A stretch of 64,000 nt of DNA from Rhizoclosmatium globosum (lineage: Eukaryota; Chytridiomycota; Chytridiomycetes; Chytridiales; Chytriomycetaceae): assembly GCA_002104985.1 (NCBI GenBank), contig MCGO01000002.1:806001-870000 (forward strand). The letters are read 5' to 3'. Each line of letters begins with the position of its first letter. The first letter of the stretch is position 1. The position numbers and the translations under genes were made by a program. The notes under the pieces are model-generated. The model was not told where the DNA came from and did no database searches. It saw only the letters and a list, made by a program, of their open reading frames with translations. Shown here in pieces: positions 58,120 to 64,000 of this stretch.

Positions 58120-61100
58120 TCACTAAGCTTCACCAATTTGACAAGTCATCTTGGTTTGTATCAAACCATTTAAAGCTCGAATACATGCTCGCGTTTAGAT
58201 AGTTGCCGTGAGTTTCCTGTATCTTCAGCAATATTGGTGTCCAGGAGGAAGATCTTGCAACAAAAGACAGAATCAATCTCTGAAAACCTAAAAGACATTT
58301 AAAATGAGTCATATCAAATTCATAATTGAAACTTACTGATACCAGACTTCATCTGTCTCAAACCCAATGCTTTGTAAGTGCTCGTGCATTTGACGGACGG
58401 GACTCTTGGAAACAACCAGCGGATTCACAAAACGGAGCCAAAATCCAGATAATAAGGCTTCATCACTTGCCACACTGTCGCAGGCTGTAACCCGAATCAA
58501 CATAAATGCTCCAACAAGAGCTTCAAATAAATCACCCAAGACTTTGGGACCTTCTGTGTCACATCGACAGGATCCATGTCTAATACACCGGGCGTGGATA
58601 AGTGCGCCAGATATGTCGTTAACTGCGTGGTTAAAGATGGTACATGTGACGAAGATGTTCTTGCAGCCCAATTGACACAGCCAATCGACAAAAGCTTTCG
58701 TTATTCACCGCAGCTTGACGTAAATCGGTAAGCTTGTCTGGTGACAGAGTGCTATACGTGTGAAACAGATACTGCATCACAATCCAGTCCAACACTGCAT
58801 CTCCAAGAAACTCCAATGCCTCATAAGACGGTAAATTCAAACTGTAGGATTGATGTGTCATGGCTTGACTAGCCAGTTTCTCATTTCGGAATTTGTATCC
58901 GATTCGAGATTCCAGTTTTTCCAAATTGAAGCCGTCGTTTGAAAACGTGATGGTTGGAGCGAATGTAGCGCTTTCATCCAGCGACCAGTCTGACTTTAAA
59001 TCTTTTGTTCCTAGAATAGTCAACGCCGTCTCGTTGACTAAACCAAATGTGTGGAGAAGGTTGATGGAAGACTCGACTCCACCATTCACAAATGAAGCCC
59101 CAATAAAAGCCTCAACAAAATCCGCAAGTCGCTTTTCACTAAACTTTCTCTGGATCTCTAGTGGCTGAGTATCGCCAAGGAAAACAATCTCGGTGGACTC
59201 CATAGTTTCGGTTTAAACGGGGCAACAACCATCAACCCACCGAAATCAAACCTCTTTGCAACGTTGAATAGGTTTTGGTTGCTGACTACCGAACTTCGCA
59301 TCTTGGATAAGTCTCCTTCATTTGCATTGGGGTATCTGTGGAACAAATCCGCGCTGGAAGCTAATTTGAGGAATGCGTCGCCGAGGATTTCGAGACGTTC
59401 ATAACTGTATGATTCTAGTGCTGAAGAGGCTGTGAATACTTCTCGCATAGTGTCCATCGTTATTTGGGGTTGGTTTAGGGATATACGTGTCTCGTGCATT
59501 AAACAGAATCCTTCAATTCGATAAAGAACTGATGGGATTATTTGAGCTAGTTTCACCAGTTCTAAGGGGATAGGTAAAACGATTGAACATCCAACGCTAA
59601 ATACTTGGTGACTTCCGTTTCACTGTGTTCACCACGACGAAATGGTCTTGAGAAATTTCGTAGGCCTGGAATGTTACGGACTTCAATCAATGGTGTTTCG
59701 CCATGTGTCAACGTATATCCGAGTTTCTCAAAGTAGTCCCCAAAACAGTTACGTCCGCAAACTTGTCCGTCTCAAATGGACTGTTGATGTTCATGTGCAA
59801 CGCAAGTTGTTCAATGCTATAGACTTTCTTGTTGTGTGGCGTTTGAATCAACGCTTGCCGAAGAATGGAGTTCAACAGATCTTTAACGTCAGAATTCACG
59901 GATTGTCCCAACCCACTAGTTGGAACTTTCCTGATCTCAGACAGCTTCTGAATCAAAGAAAATACATGCTCAAATGACCCAACTTCAGAAGAAGCATCAA
60001 TACAATCCCAAGCAGAATGTAACTCCGCCAAATCTTCAACAAGAAACTGATCCCTCTTTCGTTTTACTCTTCGATTTCGAAGACTAGAAATTCCAAGGGA
60101 TTGAAGAACATCAGAAAACTGGGCTTTGGGCTGTTTTGAATCTGAATCCTCAATCGAATCATCATCAGAATCTGACATGTTATACACGGGATCGTTCAAG
60201 TCCATAGGTCCTAATGCAGTGGCTTCTTCACTCAACATTTGTCCTTCTGGTTTACGCTTTTTTCAGCCGAAGCAACATCAACAATTGTCAAGGAAGTATC
60301 CTCAGTAAGCCGTCGTTTCTTGACAACTTCATCTCCGCCAACAATGAAAGCGATTTGATCCGTTTTTCCACAACAGTTATAAGTCGTACAAAGAAATATG
60401 GTCATCGTTTACAACACGAGAAAGCAACTTCAAGTCCATGGACCACTTGAAATCCGTTTCAGTTGTTGGTAATCCAAGCATCGGAGCGAGAAGGTATGTC
60501 GAAACATCACCAAAAGGGGCATTCTTTGCCTCTGGCGAGTCTTGTGACACTTTCCTGGAAGTACCAAGTTCCAAAGTTTGGTTTGAAACGCTTTCAGTTT
60601 CTCATAATCCGAAATAGATACCCGAATAGGCTCGGGACAATCTGACTCGACTTTTGAAGTGTCGGCCCACTTTTGGACGGTAACAGTACACGGTCTAGAT
60701 TCGAGGAAAATTGGGAATCAGGAATCTCGTCGGCGGGGATAGGCAAAGCCGTTAAAATCGCGAATGAGCGTCTTGGTTCAACTACAGTTGAGAAAAGCTT
60801 TGATGTTTGAGGGATTGGAGGATCACAACCGCGCGTATATGTTTCAAGTTGAGTTCCAAAAGAGAGTCTTGTCACATACAGTTCCACAAACTCAGAAACT
60901 GAAGAAGGTATGGACTCCCAAGTCCGACTTGACAAACACGATGGCGTCTTCTGACAATACGTATACGCGGCGTCTTCCTTCCCTTCCCCATTCGCAGCAT
61001 CATACACAAGCTGCTCGACATTCTTCCGATCCTTTTTCTGAAGTTGTAATCTGCGTCGCTTGATTTCAAGTATCTCTCTCGTGAATGAGAACGCGGATCC

Positions 61101-63511
61101 TTTTTGTTTTGATCGCGAGGTTGTGGGGAGGAGGTGGTCGTTTAGGGAGCCGATTGTGTGTAGGTAGCGGATTGATTCTAGGGCTGCGCTTTGCATTGCG
61201 CTTTTGCGGGTGAATCGAATGGCGCCGGAGGATTGTGGAGGTTGGTTTGATGGGTCTTCTGAGATTTGGATTGAATAGGCGAAGCCGGAGAGGGATGTGG
61301 ATGATGGGTCTGAGGGAGGAGAGTTGGTGGATGTGAGTTGGGGTTGTTTTGATTTCATGGCGAAATAGTTTTCCCATGCGATTGGGTCGGATTCTTTGCT
61401 TCCTTCAAGTACAACTTTGTATACGACCTTCCGCTTCAAGAACCTTGAGAGGACAGAATCAAATCCTGAGGGTGAGACGGTTGTCACGGTGTGCTGTACA
61501 AGTCTTTGTTTCCGACAAGCTCTTCAATTATGGCGTTATCAGTGTCTCCTTTTGTCACGATGGCGGACGGCGCTGTGGTGGATAATTCAGGGAGAGAGGA
61601 AGATACAATTGACCGGGTCATCATTTCAGCGACTTTTGCTTGTGAGATAACGTCCAAGGCATGGGTATCGTTTCGTTTAACAAGGAGAATATATTCTGAG
61701 CCTTCGAGATCTCGAGCACGGCCTCTAGATTGCACGTAGCCCGTGTTTGAGCGGAACAGATCGAAAATTACGATCAGTTTGCAGGCTGGACTGAATTCAA
61801 AGTGTTATAATTGGTGTCAAAGTTCCCAAGTTGAAAAAACGTACATATCAATTCCTTCTCTGCAACTCGTGTCACAACCATCAATTGAGTCTCTCCACTT
61901 CGAAAACGATCCAGAACCGTTGTTGAACTGTTGATTTCATCTTATCGGTGCATTTGAGGAGCTTCCTTGCCCAGTCACGAAGCCGCACGAAAGTCCTGGA
62001 AAATGGACCGAAGAAAGTTGCATGAGCAGTTCACAGAGAATGTTGGCTGTGGTTCGTTTTTCAACGAAAACCATTCCACGAAAGTGTTTTAAGGAGTGAG
62101 TGGGGATGATTTGGATTGTAGCGTGAGGATATGATGTCGATAAGGGTCCATACTTTCGGTGTGATGTCTTTGTATGAAAGAGTTTCCAAAGATGGAATTG
62201 AAGGAGGTCTGGGAATGTAAATGGTGGAACTTCTGAATTGCTGAATCAGCCTTGACATCTTTAGTGCAAGATGAGAAGGAAGACTTAATGACGATGATAT
62301 AATATTAGCTCACCATCAGTTTGAGCCCGCTTTCGATTATAACAGATACTATTAAATAACCGCATCGCAACTCTTCCGGCACACCATACCCCAAGATCAA
62401 TCTCCAACTCTTTCACAAGTGTCAAACATCGCCCCACTGACTCTTTTAATGATGCATCCAGTGCTTGAATTCGATTCAACACGTACACGTAATACGCAAA
62501 CAGTTTCCCAGACGAAGAAAGAGTTAATTCCTCCATCCAATCCAAATCACCAGCATCATTTTTTGATATCGCTTTATCATACACCATGCCCTCCGCAACC
62601 GGATTATACTCAATCAAATACTCTTTCGCCTTTGAAACGAATCCATCCAACATCCCACGTTCCTTGACCGTCACGATTCGACAGTCTAAACATTTTTGCA
62701 GTTCGACTAATTGAGAGACGGCAACGTCCCGCGTGAGAGTCTTTTGATAGATTGGACTTGCAGTCATTCCAAGGACTTTGGGTTTTGGAGAGCCAGGTGG
62801 GATGGAGTGGTAGAATTCCGACATGATAGAGCGTATGGTGGTTCTTCCATGCGTGATGGCATTCATCGAATATTAGAAGGGAGACGTTGTCTTGTAAGCT
62901 CTGAATATTGGGGGGAGTTTTTAAAAGAGTCCGCGTTTCAAAGAATACTGATTTACCATGAATCCGTGGCGTAAAGTGTTGAGAAAGATTTGAGGGGTGA
63001 AGACGAGGACTTGTTTGTGTGACATTTCGACGGCCCAGCCAAGGGCGTCCCAGTATGAGACAGAGGCTGAGTCTTCGCGGGAGTATTCGCCAACAACGAG
63101 TTCAGTGGCTTGCCGTATTTTCTCAGCCTGTTGAGTGACGAGGGAGACTGTGGGAACCAAAAGATGATTTTCTTTGGTTGACGAGGAAGACGAATCCCAG
63201 ATATGACTGTGAAGCTAGGAAAGGATGTTGGATTGGTTGGTTGTTCAAGGAAAATACGTACTCCTCTGGCCTCTGATCCTCTGAACCAGTCTCCTCCTTT
63301 AAAGCCAATAAACCCTCTGAATCAATTTGTCGCTGAGTTTCTTTGCCACTTCGTCGCGGTCTATTGGAACTAGTTTTGCCGCCATCTGTTCCATCAACAG
63401 AATAGAAATGAGAGTCTTCCCGCTTCCCGTGTCCAAGAAAGCAATGATATTAGATCGTTGGGCCTCATTGAGCAGTTCAATCTGGTAGGGCCTAGGCTGA
63501 GCAGCCGCCAT
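58120..63511 (-). CDS. Dicer-like ribonuclease III, frame broken in many places
   Basis: Dicer cuts long double-stranded RNA into small interfering RNAs. The start at 63511 ([17 protein letters not shown]) leads to the helicase with Walker [14 protein letters not shown] and the DECH box [11 protein letters not shown], then [10 protein letters not shown]. The helicase C region (61700-62260) contains [14 protein letters not shown] and [16 protein letters not shown]. Next come the dimerisation domain ([13 protein letters not shown]), a PAZ-containing middle part (60700-59700), RNase IIIa ([15 protein letters not shown]) and RNase IIIb ([23 protein letters not shown], then [14 protein letters not shown]). 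A dsRNA-binding end is suggested near 58150-58310. The acidic metal-binding residues of both RNase III domains are present. Several introns and at least ten apparent frame shifts prevent a precise exon map. Confidence 0.88.
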
Positions 63512-63548
63512 TTTTCACGAGCACAAAAAAAAGGAGAGAGCTTCTAAG
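63512..63548. promoter_or_regulatory. Very short divergent promoter, Dicer / Nup93
   Basis: Only 37 bp lie between the divergent start codons of the Dicer and Nup93-like genes. The stretch contains an A8 tract and GGAGAGAG. Either the leaders are extremely short or the transcripts overlap. Confidence 0.6.
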
Positions 63549-64000
63549 ATGACGTCGCAACTCGACTTTCTCTTTGCCCAGAGCAGCAAACTGACATCGC
63601 ACATTGTGTCGGAAAGCGAAGTCAGCAACTCGGCGACGGTCGAGCGCGGCCTGGCCCAAATTGACTTGGCGACGCGGCGACTTGGCGCGACTTCTTCGTC
63701 TTCTTCTTCGTTTCGGCGTCTTCGTCGGTGGCTGCGGCGGCCGCGACTCAGAACGCCGCATTTCTTTTGGCGGCAAAGGGCTTCGACGCGGAAAAGGCAG
63801 CCGCTCAGATTGGCGCGCTGCTCGACGTCACTGCCTCTGCTTCAAGTGGCCCTACGAGTACGACACAGGGCGCCCTCTCTACTAGGGACAATGTCGTATC
63901 GCTCGCTGATGCACAGGACTTGGACGCCTTTCTGCTCAAGGAGCTGCAGGCTGCCTCCGCCTCCGCAATCGACAATGCGAGACGCGCTGCTCTCAGAGAC
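63549..64000 (+). CDS. Nucleoporin Nup93/Nic96-like protein, 3' part outside window
   Basis: The start at 63549 encodes MTSQLDFLFAQSSKLTSHIV, followed by ATVERGLAQIDLATRRLGA, and after one shift near 63708, NAAFLLAAKGFDAEKAAAQI, then DLDAFLLKELQAASASAI at the window edge. Nup93/Nic96 proteins begin with a short helix that binds Nup62-type coiled coils and then this helical solenoid pattern, with the AxxLLAxKGxD element. The nuclear-pore assignment rests on this amino-terminal pattern alone, since most of the gene is outside. Confidence 0.65.
   Translation, partial: MTSQLDFLFAQSSKLTSHIVSESEVSNSATVERGLAQIDLATRRLGATSSSSSSFRRLRRWLRRPRLRTPHFFWRQRASTRKRQPLRLARCSTSLPLLQVALRVRHRAPSLLGTMSYRSLMHRTWTPFCSRSCRLPPPPQSTMRDALLSE

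Noticed and set aside
1..64000. tRNA, rRNA or transposase genes
   Set aside because: I looked for T-loop motifs, rRNA-like sequence and reverse transcriptase or transposase motifs on both strands and saw none I could support.

Overview
The window is nuclear DNA from a fungus. Genes are split by many short introns (about 43 to 170 bp, GT-AG, often with a CTGAC or CTAAC branch site). They encode fungal or opisthokont proteins: a Dicer, an eisosome-type BAR pair, WSC and LRR surface proteins, DHA2 drug efflux pumps, a hexose transporter, Prp24/SART3, Acl4, DcpS, Gep4 and bL19m. The gene mix fits an early-diverging fungus, and I lean towards a chytrid, but no rRNA or other decisive marker is present.

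Layout. 0-4 kb: two tandem GNAT acetyltransferases and a Gln/Pro-rich coiled-coil protein. 4-8.5 kb: DcpS flanked by two decayed 3' ends of a DHA2 transporter, then an intact DHA2 transporter. 8.5-17 kb: a YecM-like protein diverging from an App1 lipid phosphatase, then a large secreted LRR-WSC protein with a truncated copy behind it. 17-22 kb: ACL4 and SART3/PRP24 head to head. 22-28.3 kb: four paralogous four-helix membrane proteins on the minus strand, with a U-box protein inside the array. 28.5-37 kb: an AP-1/clathrin-accessory-like protein, a disordered protein, a hexose transporter, a GST and TDP1. 37-41 kb: two Pil1/BAR paralogues tail to tail. 41-47 kb: a PC-esterase-like membrane protein, two unknown proteins and an arrestin-like adaptor. 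48-53 kb: a second DHA2 transporter, an LRRC40-like protein, Gep4 and mitochondrial bL19. 53-58 kb: a Ser-rich unknown, a third GNAT, a quinone-oxidoreductase-like enzyme and a small unknown. 58-64 kb: Dicer, and the start of a Nup93/Nic96 gene.

Working relationships. Several head-to-head pairs share promoters of about 40 to 170 bp: ACL4/SART3, GEP4/bL19m, Dicer/Nup93, YecM/App1 and array copy 4/AP-1 accessory. Local duplication dominates: GNATs, DHA2 transporters, the membrane array, the BAR pair and the WSC gene all have paralogues or remnants in the window.

Caution. Many genes contain apparent one-base losses that break the frame while the protein continues in the next frame. They cluster at 1.5-2.3, 30.7-36.3 and 50.6-63.7 kb and are absent from several large genes. 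Sequencing error is the simplest cause. Coordinates below give the whole locus including introns; products across these breaks are inferred from the pieces.
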